NCBI RefSeq assembly: GCF_050948175.1
Contig: NC_135198.1
Span: forward strand, 3,175,001 to 3,239,000
Direction: 5' to 3'
Origin: Xylocopa sonorina
Taxonomy: Eukaryota > Arthropoda > Insecta > Hymenoptera > Apidae
Length of the DNA: 64,000 bases
In this document: positions 51,301 to 63,919 of the stretch, piece by piece
Layout: each line of letters starts with the position of its first letter
Position numbering within the stretch: the stretch's first letter is position 1
Notes under the pieces: generated by a model
What the model was told of the DNA's origin: nothing
The model's input: the letters and a program-made list of their open reading frames with translations, nothing else
The model's database searches: none
Translations under genes and position numbers: made by a program

Positions 51301-54300
51301 GGACGCGCGAGTCCTGCCCGTAGTCGGCGGTTCTGCCAGGCTTGAGTGTAACATTAGATCGGTGCGCCTCGCGCAGCGGCCGTATAATTATGAAACGTTA
51401 AAAATTTACAACCGCGCACGCAGACGAGGGGTGCCGGGTTGCCTGCCGCTGTAAACGTAATTACACGGGCGCACACAGAGCGCCCGTGGAACACGCGGTC
51501 TCGCGTGGCCGGGCCGATAAACGACCGGCAGGCAACACCGTGCCACGGCGTATCACGGTTTCTCTGTTCCGAATGCAAATCAGAAAGCAGCAAGACGCGA
51601 GAAGACGAAAAAATCCTTGACTATCCGGCCTGTTAAGTGGAAACTGGCCAAGAGTGTGGCCAGTTGGCTCTGTCACCTCGTCATTTCGATGGTTCACCCA
51701 CGACGATTTCGATGACGATGACGCGCGTGAAGAGTTTCTCGAGAAGAGTAATCCACTGTTGGATATTTAACCCGCGGGTACAATTTATCAGGCAGTAATA
51801 ACGTTTCGAGTGTTTCGACCCCGAGCATCACTTTTAAAGAACCGAGCGAGTAGCGTTGTCTTCGCGGAAAATAATGTATTTTGTATTGCAACGGTAAGCA
51901 AAAATACTTTATCTTGATGAAGTTTTCCTGGAATAAGTCATTAACCCATTACCTCGCAACCGCGAGTCGCACTCGTGACGCGTATCGCGAACCAAATAAA
52001 ATAAAGATGTAATGCGTGTCTCGAGCGATAGTTAATTTATACCGTGAGCGTAGTTTCACCCGATAAGATAGAGGATTGCTAAACGGCAAAAGTTGTATCT
52101 AGCGTTTTAACTTTTTCGCAGATAAAACAAACGATAAGAGAGATGGGATTGGCAATCGATATTTGTCGTGAATTAAACGTAGCTTTCTACGCGCGGTTTG
52201 TGGAAGAATCGGCTTTTGCGGCTTGAAAAAAGTGCGCGCAGCTACAAATAGCCGTGGCGAGCGTTAAGAAACGAGCGAGCGAACAGGCTTGGGCACCGTG
52301 GCATAAGAAAAGTCATCGATCGTGCCTATTACAATAATCGTATTCACCTAATGTAAGAACAGGTGAGAACACACGGACGCAAGACACCGGCGGGGTTTAT
52401 GAAATCAGCAGTATGACGATTGAGGATAAATATGTGTTTGCTCGCGCGGCGGGACAGGGAACAACGCTGGAGATCCCGCGGCGCTCGCTGAAACGCTTTA
52501 TCGGGCTCATCGGATCGCGGAACAAGCGCGAGAGAGTTCGCGAACCAACGTGTAATTAGAAAAACGAGCGGATTTATATTTTCACCCGGCCCGTTCTCTG
52601 GTTATCATTAGCGGAACAGTTGTTAGAAGGTGCAGACACCACCGAGGCTCTCACAAATCTTCAGGCACACGCTGCGACCGATTTCTAGTAACAATGCATC
52701 ACTGTTTTCCGGGCGTCTGTAAATTAACTACAAATTAATAATCAATGGTAACGCTTGTCCCCTCGATGTACTATCTTATGGACCACGCGTGCATGAGATA
52801 TTTGTTTTAAATAACTAGACAATCTTAATGTAACATTGAAAATATTGCTACCGATATACTTTATGGTTGTATCCCAATTTCATTATTTTTCTGTTAAAAG
52901 TAATAACATTAGTGTTACGGGAACTAAAGTATAATGAGAATGAAGGAGAAGAAAATTGCATTTTCAGCTTGATTTCCAATTTTCAAAGTCTCGTTTTCCT
53001 CGAGAACGAAGACTGAAACGCAGTTTCCAAAGTCGAACACCTTCCACGGTATTCGATGTTAAGAAACTGTACGATTATCCCAACAGTACGCTTGCCAGAC
53101 TGCAAAAGAAACAAAAACCGTGGAAACTTTCAGGCGTAGGTATTGTATACCAACCGACAAGGGCTAATAATTCACGAGGCCGTCGATTTTACCCGACGTA
53201 GACTCCGGCTGGCGAAACTAGCGGATGGTATATAATTAACAGGGAACAAAGGATGCGAAACGGGCGTGTGTACGAAAAACCGCGTACCCCGGGACCAGAG
53301 GAAAGAAAGTGACGCCCATGTAATGTCTCCGCTACCGTAAAAACAGGCCCGTCGACAGGTTTTCGAGACGGGTTGCCGCTCGACTGACCAACCGAACGAA
53401 CAATGAGAAACGGCATGGAAGAAGCCGAATCTTCTTCGAAACGGCTTCCGGACCGAACAAGGTCGCAATTGGAACGACGGACCAAGGTATTCAAGTGCTT
53501 CGATCGGTTTTTAGCAACATTACAGTGAGTTAACGACTGACTAACAACAGCAATCGCACGGGTCTTCTGGAATTAACAAATTGTTCATTTAAAACAATTT
53601 CATCGCGTTGAATTCTTCTACTGTGTACATAGCTACGGCAATAATAAAGAATGAAATTTGTACGTCTGGGTGTTAAGTGTGCAGATGTTCGCCGAAGGAG
53701 TCCTCGACGGATTCTTTGCGGGCGTTAATAAAGGTCGTAAACGTTTGGTCGCGAAATATGTGGACCATAAGCACGTCGAAGTGGCGGGTCCGCGAAAAGA
53801 TATTGAAATCCACGGGACGGGAACGCGTAATGGACAGTTTACAGAGCGAGCTTAAATTGCAGGTTGCGCGAAAACGGTCCTGACCGGTGATTTATTATCG
53901 CCACCGCGATGGTTTTTCGGCTTTTATCGCCTTTTATTGAGTGGCCACGTGGAATCGCAGGCGCTATCTTTGAGAGTACCGGGACCACTTGCGGCTGAGG
54001 CGTTAATTGAGGCATGTTTGCCACGTTAATTTGCAAATTCTTTAACTATCTTTTTTATCGTTTCTCCCGCGATGATATCTGTACATGAACCGAAGAATTC
54101 TTATTTCTATATAATTTATAATAATTAATGTTACGAATAATCGGTCAAAGCTTTGGCGAGTCCGATAATTAACACGTTAGAGGATGATTGTTAATATCGA
54201 AATTTCCCATTTCAAAGACCAATTACCTCGATCACTTTCGCGCGTTACTATGAACGGATAGAAATATCGCGCACACGGACATCTCTCATTTATTATAATT

Positions 54301-57300
54301 AAGACGCGTAACTCTTCCAATTACCCTTGGCTGGCGTTTCCCGCGATTCATAGAACCGCCGGTGCCCGGTTCGAAAATGGGAAAGAAATAAGAAACGAGG
54401 TTTGCCCGTCACAAAAAATGTAACGCATAAGTAATCAATCATCGGTAAACAAGCGAAAAAGGAAGTACATTCTTTTTCAACCGGCGTGCTGCACCCGTGT
54501 AAGTGCTCCTTTGGCATAATTAAGCACCGACGTGCGCGAGAGACATCGAAACTGGGTCTTGTCAAGGAAGTGGTTTATGTGTTGCACGTGCACTCATGTG
54601 GCAGCCATTAATATATGTGCCTTATGAATACGATACCCCCGGCACGTTAGAATTTCGAGGCTGACCAAGGAAACCCGCGTGCGGACGGAACGACTCCATG
54701 GGAAACCAGCCATTGGTCACCAGCCAACCGAGGATGTGGACATTTAAAGTGCTTCCCAGCCGATAATTAAACTCCTTAACGCTTTGAACAGCGTTTAGCG
54801 TGCGCGGATTTCGATGGGAGTTCAGGGCCGGTTTAAAAGTCTATTTGCGCGTGTCAGTGTCCGTATTCAGTGACGGTTTCTTATCATCTCCACAAGTGAG
54901 CGCAAATATTTAACCGCAAGCAGGGGACACGCGGACGAGTATGCGTTTATCGTATGCACTGATACGTGTAAATAGACGTTTACGAAGCAAATACTGCCAG
55001 ATAAAGTCTGCGGAGTAGCAGTTACGGGGACGCATTGAAATGCGTGAATTATACAAAACGACCGGTCCTAGAGGGGAAGATTCTTAAAGATGATCTGGAT
55101 AAGCGAGAAGAGTTGTAAGAACCTGTATGGATCGCGAATGAAATTATCTCCAAACGATCGACCAACGAAAAGTAGCGATCGTGCAGTCGATCCAACGCTA
55201 ACCGCTGTTGCGGAGGATCGCATGGATAATGCGTGAGGCCTCTCGAGAGATACCAAGCGAGCGTGTAGGGCCCCGAGATCTTTTAAGCCGAACCTGGGCG
55301 AGTCGAGAACAGCCTTGCACGACCGACGTGAAATAACGAGGAACAGACGAAAATAAAGTAAAAAGTTAAAGGGGGGGAAAAAAAGAAGGGGGTCAGCGAG
55401 GCGGTCAATGTTCGTTCGAAATTGATTTCGTGCGAAGAAACGAGAAACCGATCGGGGATTTACCGTTACCGTAAAAGCACGTGTCCGCGGCGATCTTTGC
55501 CACGGGTTTGTGCACTTGCCGCGAAAAAGGAGGAAGGAAAGTGAAAGTATCGAGGGAAACCTTAACAATGTTTCCACGTTTACAGAGACTGTCAAGGTTG
55601 CCCGATCGGCGGCGAGGCTCCGTTAGAATTTTATCCGGCGATCGTTTAGAGCGGATGCTTTTTCAAACCGTGCGCGTTTATCGGGGCCGCGGATCGCGCG
55701 AAATTATTCATAAACGTGTCTGGATGCAGGGGTCGAGCCGCGGGCGTCCAACCTATTGTCTTTCCCCTTATCTGCTGGGATCGGTACCCAGAAGTCGACG
55801 GTACGAAAAACGCGCGGAATGGTGTCACGTGTCTTTGCGCGGGAATCGTGTGAATCTGCGCAAGGACGTCGAAGACGGGATCCGTCGGCCGCGCGTGACG
55901 CCGTTGCCGCGCGCAAAACGCTATTTTCCACGAAGGAATTTATTATTAGATTGTCGATCTTTCTGCACGCTCGCATCTTTATAAATTCTAATTAAACTGT
56001 ACGCTATGAATCGCTAAATCGTTAGCGAAGCCTCGCAAAGTGTACGAAATACGTCAACTTAGCTTGAAGTACAGAACATCCGAGTATTTCGAACCATTCT
56101 GAAGAAAAGAACATTAACAATCGTATAATTTAACCAGGTCGAGCATTAAAGAACTCAAATGGGAACTTGTATACATAAAAATTCACAATCTACAGTGTGT
56201 AATGATTCGAGACAAAAAAGGATATCGTGATGAACGCATGGAATCGAGGGAATCCAATAGAACGGGTATTTATAAACGGAATTGTGATTAACGTGATTTA
56301 TCGCCAGCAGTAGATGGACAATGTTCTGGCGACAATTCCGCTGTACTGTAGCTCTTCTCGTATAATTCACGATAAGATAATCATGATTAAACGTATACCT
56401 ATCGAGTGACGAATTTGATTTCATTACTGGTTTTTGCAACGTTGAAACAACCACTTAAGACTTGCCTATTAAGTACACGGTGAATCATATTGTGCGATTA
56501 TTCATCACATGTTATAAATTGTGGAATTAATATCCATTTTAAAGGTAGGAAAATACTGTTCCACCTGTGAGAATAAAATATCACAACGTTACTTACTGAA
56601 AAGCGTTTAACTCTCAACAAAACGGAGTTGCTACAATAATCGAGGAACCTACCAACGCCTGATATCTTATCGAGGAAAATAGAAGTGCCGCAACTGTTAC
56701 CCACCAAAGCAGAACACTCGCTGCATCATCGTCGTTCAATTTCAATTCCTATTCGCGGGGACCCGTAAAAATGGCCAACCTACTCAACGCAGAACACGCG
56801 TACAAGGCATCGCCGGTCAAAACTACATCTCATCCATCGCCAAAACGAAGAAACGTAAGCGTACCATGCTTTCACGGGATTAACGACGATCCAACGAACT
56901 ACACGGAAACACGATCGATCAAAGATGACCTCCATACGCGGCCATCTTTGACAGCGAGAAAATCGCCGAGCTGCATCGTCTGTGTGTATCCACTGCTCGC
57001 GAACGAAGAAAAAAAAAAGGAAGAAGAGACGGTCAGACGTGGAGATCGATCGAGGAAGATTCCGTAGTATGCGCAATACCGTTCGAGCGGTCGAAACTGG
57101 TCGGAGGAGTCGTCTCTTCGAGGAAGTACGCCGAGATCTCTCACGGATCTCGGGTTTGCTCATCTTTCGCCAGGGATCGAGGCCTGCGTCAAGGACTGCC
57201 AGACAGGACTCTCGACGATCCCTGAAGCTGGCGAACGTAGAAGACTCGGCTATCCGTGTGCCCGTTCGTTTGTATCGGCGCGTGACGCAACTAGATGCCA

Positions 57301-58320
57301 GATTCTGCCGTAGGATCGAGTTCTGCAGATGCTACCGGCTAACGGTCGCCCACCGTGCACGTTTTATCGGGACCTCGGCTGGCTTTCGGTGACGTCAGCG
57401 ACGGTGAATGGGAACCGCGACCCATGAGGTGCGTGTTACTTGAAAACGCGGCCGATGGGAGGCGCGACTTGTCAGTGGGTTTTTGATTTATTGCACATCG
57501 GTCAGGAACGTTCCACAGGTATTTCAGAACCAAGCGCTTCGTGTTCCTGTAGTAGCGCAACGACAGACGATTAATTTCGTCGTTGTTCTCAGCGGGAAAC
57601 GCTATCGCGTATCTCGTTTTACTTTTATTATTTTTCCATTATCAGTAATGTACTTGATGTTTAAATAAATTGCCAACTCATGTACAAGTTTTTAACTGTA
57701 TTGTCCGTCGATCAAGGAAGATCGACTATCGGTAAGCGGTACCTCCGATGAACACGGCAGAATAGAGGAAAAATGTGTTTCGTGTAAAATGTTATCTCCT
57801 AGGAAGAAAATTAGTCTGATAAAGAGTGGTATTATGGGTCAATGGGTAAGATTAATAATAATTTGATGATAACGACAATTTGATCATATCTGATTAGATA
57901 ACGTTAATTCTAAGCAACTAATTGTGTTACTTAAATTAAGAAGATAATTTAGAAGCTCCTACTATATCCTAATGTATCAAGTATTTATTTCGTTCGTCTG
58001 TAATACGGCAAATAAGACATTTTCTGCATATAGTATTATTTCGGTTCCTTGTAGAAGAACTGGGTGTGATCATTATATAGAATAATGATAGAGAAAAATG
58101 TATTAAAACTAAAAAACTAATTTAACCTACTTTTAACTTAACTTTTTGCAACACTCATGCTGAACGTAAATACAAACATTCGTAAACACCCACTTGTGTT
58201 TTGAACATTTTTCAAACTCTTTAGCTGATTTAAAAAAGAAAATAAGCATCCTTTAAGCTAATCAGAGTTCCGATCCCTACAATTTCATTCGAGCACAGAT
58301 AAGATATTTATCTCGTATCT

Positions 58321-58326
58321 TTTATT
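58321..58326 (-). terminator. Candidate polyadenylation signal of the serpin
   Basis: This is the first canonical AATAAA on the minus strand after the stop codon, about 405 nt downstream. Nearer ATTAAA variants exist at 58492-58497 and 58442-58447. The 3' untranslated region is A/T-rich, in keeping with a 3' end here, but the choice among signals cannot be made from sequence alone. Confidence 0.4.
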
Positions 58327-58730
58327 TATGTCAAACGACACCTATCAAATGCAGAACCTTCACAAACACCAAACATTTATACATAATTCAACAGAACGAA
58401 ACGCGTACAATAACAATTGTTCGCACAGCATCACAGTCTACTTTAATTTTCATTTGTACGTTTTCATTTACTGATCTCACGTTTTTATACTTTTAATGCA
58501 GATATACGCATTTGTTTATAAAAGAGAAAGATTGTTTCGACATCTACCCTATCAGTAACCATTCTTAATGATGCTTTGCGACTAGCAATTGATCATACCC
58601 ATTTCAAAATTCAAACAGTCCTCACCTGATGCACATGCGCACACACTCAGCTCGCTCATTCCTTCCTCGGCATACACATCGCAGACAAACGAGAAACACC
58701 AACGAAAATTACGTTAGCTAGCCAAACCCT

Positions 58731-59326
58731 CTAAGCGGACGTCTCTGCAGTATTCTGGGAAGTATTGGGAATGCGATAGACTCCAGTGAACAAAATCGTG
58801 CGCATCGATTTGTCGTAAATGAAATAGAGGAACGGATGATTCGCATCGAAAATCGCAGGCAATGGCCGCCCAGATCGGAACGTGTAGAGAGCAGTAGCCG
58901 CGGAAGCGGTGGTGCCCTCTTCTGTGACCTCGATTCGGGCCCGATGAACCGCGCTGCCCAAATGCAAAGTCGGTTCTCCAGGTGCGACGAAACCTCGAAG
59001 ATCGGCCGCGTTTGGCATCATCAAGTCACCCGCACCGATCGCGTTAAGCAGCGTGCCCATCGGTAATTCCTTTTCAACCTCGAACCGTGGCAAGGTAACC
59101 TCCACTTGCTGAGCCGGTATTTGAGACTCGAAAATATCGTGAAGCTCCGTGATACCCGCGTCGGTGGAAATACGTTCGACTAACTGACGGATACCGTCCC
59201 TTTCACCCACTTGTTCGTTATCGGATGTTCGCGCAGTGGCGAACGGCGGAAGTAAAACGAACATAGAGATCTCCCCGCCTTTATAAGGCAGTTCTAACAC
59301 ATGCGCGCCAAGCACCTCGGAGATTT
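58731..59326 (-). CDS. Serpin coding exon 4: reactive-centre loop and C-terminus
   Basis: The exon is 596 bp. It starts after TTTGCAG, with two bases completing Gln248, and ends at a TAG stop. It carries the s2B/s3B strands (HVLELPYKGG, ISMFVLLPP) and a short charged insertion around ATARTSDNEQVGERDG. It also carries the reactive-centre loop, with hinge at 383-393 and candidate scissile region FRSGR at 397-401, and the family signature at 407-417. The C-terminus runs on as a polar tail IPNTSQNTAETSA with one sequon. Having the loop and both flanking strands in one exon means this gene shows no sign here of the alternative loop-exon cassettes known from some insect serpins. Confidence 0.93.
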
Positions 59327-62300
59327 CTGCAAAGAAAAATTATTTGATTCTTATGACGAACGTTAAATGTGATTTCAGTAAACTTTAGTCAACGTACGGT
59401 GATTGAAATTCCCCTCTTGCTTCATGAACGTAACCATAGAATGTTGGGATCCGGAAGTGTAGAAGAGATCCTTCTTGGAACTAGAGGGATCGAAACGGCT
59501 TTCCCAGAGACCTTTGAAATATACCGCGTTAGCTAATACCACATCGGTATCCTCGCCAATACTGCCAACAGGAAGGAGATCCTTGATGTGTCCGTTTGTC
59601 GTGTTGCTGACCCATTGATTGATATGCTCACGAACCCCATTCGGATCGGTATGGAAATTGGTTTTTACCAATTGATCTCCAAACAAGTCCAACATGCAGT
59701 CTCGTACTTTTACTGCATCCGTTATCCACAATCGATTTGCTGATTTGTACTCGTATTTATCGGATGCGTTGTCCTAAACAAAAAGAAAATAAAAGCTTGT
59801 TAATTACTCACTCGCAATTTCCACAAAACTACCTAATTTCTAATATGCTATCAACACTTCATAAAATTTAAAAGACAAACCGAAACTGTCCTTCACTTGA
59901 ACCCTAACGATAGCATGATTCATGGTCACAAGCAAAAGCGCAAATTACATAACCAGTCAAATAAAACCAGCCACTCAAGGCAGTACTTCTTTCACACCGA
60001 AGAAGCAAACATTACTCATTCATGACGCATTGCATTCATAACTGTTCATTAAAAAAAAAAAGTCAACCGGACTATCATCAATTTCAAATGCCTTCTCATT
60101 CAAGTTCTATGAACCTGAACTACATCAAGGTGCTTTCAGCAGCACAGACAGCCAAGGTTAAAAGGATCAGGGCATAAAGAATCTTCGCAAGACAATTCGA
60201 CATTTGGCCTGATGTCACGACTATCCGGCTCGCCTTGAAATACTTGCTATAGCTCAGACGATAATGATGCAACAGCTTCGTGCCTTCTTACCTGCCCATC
60301 GATGTGCTGCTTCATGGAATTTTCGAAGGCGTAGTATCGCTGAATGTCGACCTTGGACAGATCGTTGGGTATATGTAAAGCCTTTTTCAAGGATTGTTCA
60401 GTGGAACCACGGGCGCCCATGTACGCCAAGGTCAGGGCCTGTTGAAGGCTGTGGGGGCTGTAGAAAATGTTATTCCGCGACTCGATCACCACCATCTTCT
60501 TAAGAGTGTCGAGGGCAAAATTGAACCTCGCCTCGATCAGACTCTTCTTCGTGTTGGCGCTCATCGTTGGAGGATTGTCGTTTCCGGTGAGACATTGCGC
60601 CGACACGCTGCTAAGCAAGAATAGCACAGGTAACACCGTTGCCTGGAATAAAAGAGTTATCGTTAGGAAAATCTCTGGTTTGCGATTAGTTCTTTTCTAC
60701 GAAATTGCTATCGTCTACAAAGTAGTGGGAATTAAATGTGAGCTTGTTATGCAGTTTTTATAGTGGAAAACGATAAATGCAATGCGATAAAAGAAGCGCA
60801 ACACAAAGTATGCGTGACTTGAAACACTTAAACCGGATAAAAGTGAATGCGTAAACCTTACATAAACCTAAATTGTACCTCATGAAAATGTCTAAGCGAA
60901 CAGCTGAACAATTTCCTGTATAATTGCGAAATTCTACAAAGGAAAGTAGTTTCTAACGTCCAGACTTACATGCACATAAACTATTATTACCGATCTCGAC
61001 CATAATTATACATTTGTTATGTACGAGCGTCAAGGAAGACATTTGAAATCTGACTGCTTAAATCGAAACATGTAATTTATTAAAACAACTATAAAAATTT
61101 AAGGAAGCTCGTAATATTAATGAATGTTGATTTGCTGAATGAACTTAACTGAAAGTGTCTAAAATAACTACACTTTCGTTACCTTCGTTATCTACAATTC
61201 GCAGTAAATGATTCACGTAACGTACTTCCAAGAAGGTTGGTGAAAGCAATGATACTCCACCTGAGATACGAGAAAAAAAGGTAAAGAAGCGATATTGGGA
61301 AACCTTGATTCTGCGGCTGGGAATTTCGCAAGTCCTTCACAATTTAGCAACCGGCGTAGCCGTGACCTCCAAACATAATATATGCTTATATTTCTAGATC
61401 ACGATATACATGATGTCAACTAACCGACAAATAAATCGTTGCGCGCGTCATTCTTATCTACCACATTTTTCTACCAACCATGGGAAGAGTTTCGTGCAGG
61501 AGTCACGCTCTGGTTAGCCACAACGAGCCACTTTGCAATTTCAGTGGGATCAGATATTTCAGACCAAACAGGTTCTCCAACCACGAATTAACGAAATTAG
61601 AATTCATTGTTTATTCAAATGAAATTGAAGCTACAATTTTCTGTGCTGTTATTTTATCATTTTTAAAAATTTTATGCAGAAATTTACCATCTTGAAACTA
61701 ACCACGTTACCCTCTTCTCACTCATTTAATTGGAAATTTCTTCACCGTCATCATGTTTTACTCGAAAGAGATTCAAGGAAGAATACTTGAAGGTAACAAA
61801 AAAGGATATAAAATAGAAAGCGTACTCTCGTAATTGCTACGACCAACATCGAATAATACACAAGACAAATACAAATGTACACCTGTGGATTCTGCAAACG
61901 GTAAGCGGTGTAATAGTGAAATTATAGTGAAAAGTGTACGATCTGGGACGAACGAGAAGTAAACGTCTGGGCAAGTGAAAGCAACGAACAAACCGTGACA
62001 TCATAGAGTCCGACTTTCTTACTCGAAATTAACGTATGACAAGTCTATCGTATGACGAAAGCAAGAGAAAACATACCACGCCTCTGCAGACGGAGTTCTT
62101 GATATTAATAAGTACATACGGTCATACCAGATCCGGCAACAATTGGAAAACTCGCTTCAATTATTCCCCTTCCATTTCGAATTATGCAAATATTAATAGC
62201 ACGTATTTTATGGAATTCCGTATATAGCTTTCCAGTTCGTCATTCGACAGCCTCTAATTACGCTGAATATGTTCCACCGTTTACGTTTCTATTGCACTTT

Positions 62301-63919
62301 TCCCGAAGAGAACATGTCTGATTTATGGAAATAAAAACACGTAATTTCTATTCAACACCCCTTCGACATTTTTTCCAGATTCAGCGAGTTACTTTTACTT
62401 CTACTCGTTCCGATATTTAAATATCTCCACGTTCAATTGTTAATCTTGAGTTATTCTTTAATTAAACGTTGCTCTAAAGATCGATATCTAATTATATTTC
62501 GACCGCGTGCGATAGAACCTTTTCAGAATGTTCTCCAACGTTTGACCTTTACTTCGCATTTGCAGCATGAACTAAAAGTACAACATCCTCGTTTGAAATG
62601 CCGACTTCAACACTACTTTATAATAGAGACACATTTACATATCTCTTCTTTGTTGTAACGCAACGAAGTTACGTCCAAATTGTTCGTAATCTCTGAGAGA
62701 TTCCGACGATTCACGAAATCTCATCGTAAATCAGCAAATGTCAACAGAGACAGCTAACGAATGACAAGTGAATTCTTTGTTACATACGTGTCCAGCTTAA
62801 CAAACGAGACACGTACAACGAGTGTAATCACTCCCCGTCTGATATGGTTTCATACAAGAAATCGAATTGTCGACCAGAATTAACGCGGCTCGACGAACGA
62901 AATTACCGTGCCGTATTGCAAACATTTCAACCAACAGAGTGTATCGCAATCATCGTTCTCTTGAGCGTGGATAAATTAGCAAAGAAGCTGCCTTCCAAGT
63001 TTGTCCTTCGCAGTTCGAACTGAGGCTGCTTGGAAAACAAAGCAGGAAGTGTTGTACTTTTTTTACAAGAGATTATTCGAACGAGTCATTCGAGAAAGGC
63101 TGAAGAAATATTTGCCGCTGGGAAAAAGCTACTTGCTGCGAAAAATTGTTTGATTAAAGACAATTTCCACGGATAAGCGTCAAAGCGAAACGAGGAGTAC
63201 AGAAGAAAGGGTGGCATGCGCTAAAAATGTATGCAATACGATACGTTATCGCTATGATGAACTGGTCATTATAAAAAAACAAGAGGTCGTTTATGCAACA
63301 GAGATCCAGTTAACGAAGCACGGAAAATTTATGTGAATTGTTTAGAATTTTGTTAAATTTCTGCTTTCTGGCAAATTAAAACGAATTGATGCATGTGTTA
63401 TTGTGATTAAACTGAAGAGTTCGATAACAGTCTAAGAAAAATATGTTGCATCGGTACAATAACTATGATAGTTATATAATAAATTGCAATAGACAGTAAA
63501 CTGTAAACATGACGTCAACTACAACAACGCCAAACAATGTAGTCCTAAATTAGTATCTGTTATATCTACACATCTAATGCTACGTTCCATCCTCTAAATA
63601 TTATAACGTACAATTCACATTCTGTATCTCTTTGCACCTTAAATTCCTCATGAACGCGTAAACATCCACATCATCGTGCAAAAGCAACTAAAATCAAACA
63701 ACGTCCATAAGCCATACGCTATTCTATAAACGAGAACGAAATGTCGCACCACGATGATTATCCATCACAATATCAACAACATACTTTCTCCTAAAACCGT
63801 ACACCAAAGTGCCCTCCGTTGCAATGACAACAGCAGTAAAAAGGCACCGAATAAATCCTGTGTCACCTATAACGTCGAAGTTTCACTAAAAGAAATACAC
63901 TCACCGATATCAGAAACAT
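58731..63919 (-). CDS. Secreted serpin (serine protease inhibitor), 4 coding exons
   Basis: Join of 63919-63905, 60642-60292, 59773-59398 and 59326-58731 on the minus strand gives 446 codons including the TAG stop, a protein of 445 residues. Introns are 3262, 518 and 71 bp, in phases 0, 0 and 1, all GT-AG. Residues 1-20 form a signal peptide (likely cut at SVSA/QC). The serpin fold is recognisable from NNIFYSPHSLQQAL (62-75), the shutter helix INQWVSNTTNGHIKDLLP (173-190), NAVYFKGLWESRF (204-216), ELPYKG (259-264), MFVLLP (269-274), the loop hinge EEGTTASAATA (383-393) and the C-terminal signature FDANHPFLYFI (407-417). Sequons lie at N124, N179 and N435. The small, Ala/Thr-rich hinge is typical of inhibitory serpins, which trap serine proteases covalently. 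In insects such secreted serpins restrain haemolymph protease cascades. It looks closest to Spn88Ea/serpin-6-like proteins, but this subgroup is from memory and untested. The serpin identity is certain; the first exon is the least certain part. Confidence 0.9.
59398..59773 (-). CDS. Serpin coding exon 3: core beta-sheet A region
   Basis: The exon is 376 bp and encodes residues 123-247 plus the first base of codon 248. The acceptor is TTTTGTTTAG|GAC and the donor is CACC|GTACGT, so the exon runs from phase 0 to phase 1. It holds SANRLW (133-138), the conserved shutter segment INQWVSNTTNGHIKDLLP and the strand-3A box NAVYFKGLWESRF. Two N-glycosylation sequons are present: N124, created right at the exon start (DNAS), and N179 (NTT). 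The open frame continues three codons past the donor before a stop, but only the splice at C|GTACGT restores the serpin frame. Confidence 0.92.
60292..60642 (-). CDS. Serpin coding exon 2: rest of signal peptide, helices A-C region
   Basis: The exon is 351 bp and encodes residues 6-122. It begins after a pyrimidine-rich acceptor (TTTTATTCCAG) and ends at CAG|GTAAG, phase 0 at both ends. It carries the end of the signal peptide, a short Asn/Pro-rich mature N-terminus starting QCLTGNDNPP, and the serpin helix A-B region, with NNIFYSPHSLQQALTLAYMG (62-81) as the clearest family block. An internal ATG (60564-60562, residue 32) would lose the signal peptide and is not preferred. Confidence 0.9.
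60643..63904 (-). other. Serpin intron 1, 3.26 kb, no recognisable content
   Basis: A/T-rich intron between the five-codon first exon and exon 2, bounded by GTGAGT and TTCCAG. I looked on both strands for a nested gene, a second promoter-proximal exon or a structured RNA and saw none. Open frames are short and unlike any protein family. A good donor-like site at 60965 (AT|GTAAGT on the minus strand) has no frame-compatible ATG in front of it. Confidence 0.6.
63905..63919 (-). CDS. Serpin coding exon 1: start codon and first five residues
   Basis: The exon encodes only MFLIS and ends at a strong donor, TCG|GTGAGT, in phase 0. Joined to the next exon it gives MFLISATVLPVLFLLSSVSA, a textbook signal peptide with a hydrophobic core and a small-residue cleavage site. 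Exon 2 opens in the middle of this hydrophobic stretch, with no in-frame ATG between its acceptor and an upstream stop, so an upstream ATG exon is required. This site is the one I found in the window that satisfies start, frame and donor together. A transcript read across 60643-63904 would settle it. Confidence 0.75.

Larger units (their letters stand above)
38347..58320. other. No gene recognised
   Basis: Twenty kilobases without a supportable gene. The longest frames, 49062-49598 (178 codons, plus) and 55068-55595 (175 codons, minus, overlapped by 55481-55984 plus), have no recognisable motifs. Composition turns clearly more A+T-rich from about 57.5 kb towards the serpin. The small element at 48.1-48.3 kb and a CGG microsatellite are listed separately. 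Confidence 0.55.

Noticed and set aside
55068..55984. Two overlapping frames of 175 (minus) and 167 (plus) codons
   Set aside because: They overlap on opposite strands, are Arg/Ser/Phe-rich and show no recognisable motif or flanking splice pattern.
60562..60564. Internal ATG (Met32) as the serpin start
   Set aside because: It would discard a clear signal peptide. The frame-compatible exon at 63905-63919 explains the N-terminus better.
60964..61010. Strong donor-like GTAAGT on the minus strand upstream of serpin exon 2
   Set aside because: In the phase needed to join exon 2 there is a stop and no ATG before the donor, so it cannot be the first coding exon.
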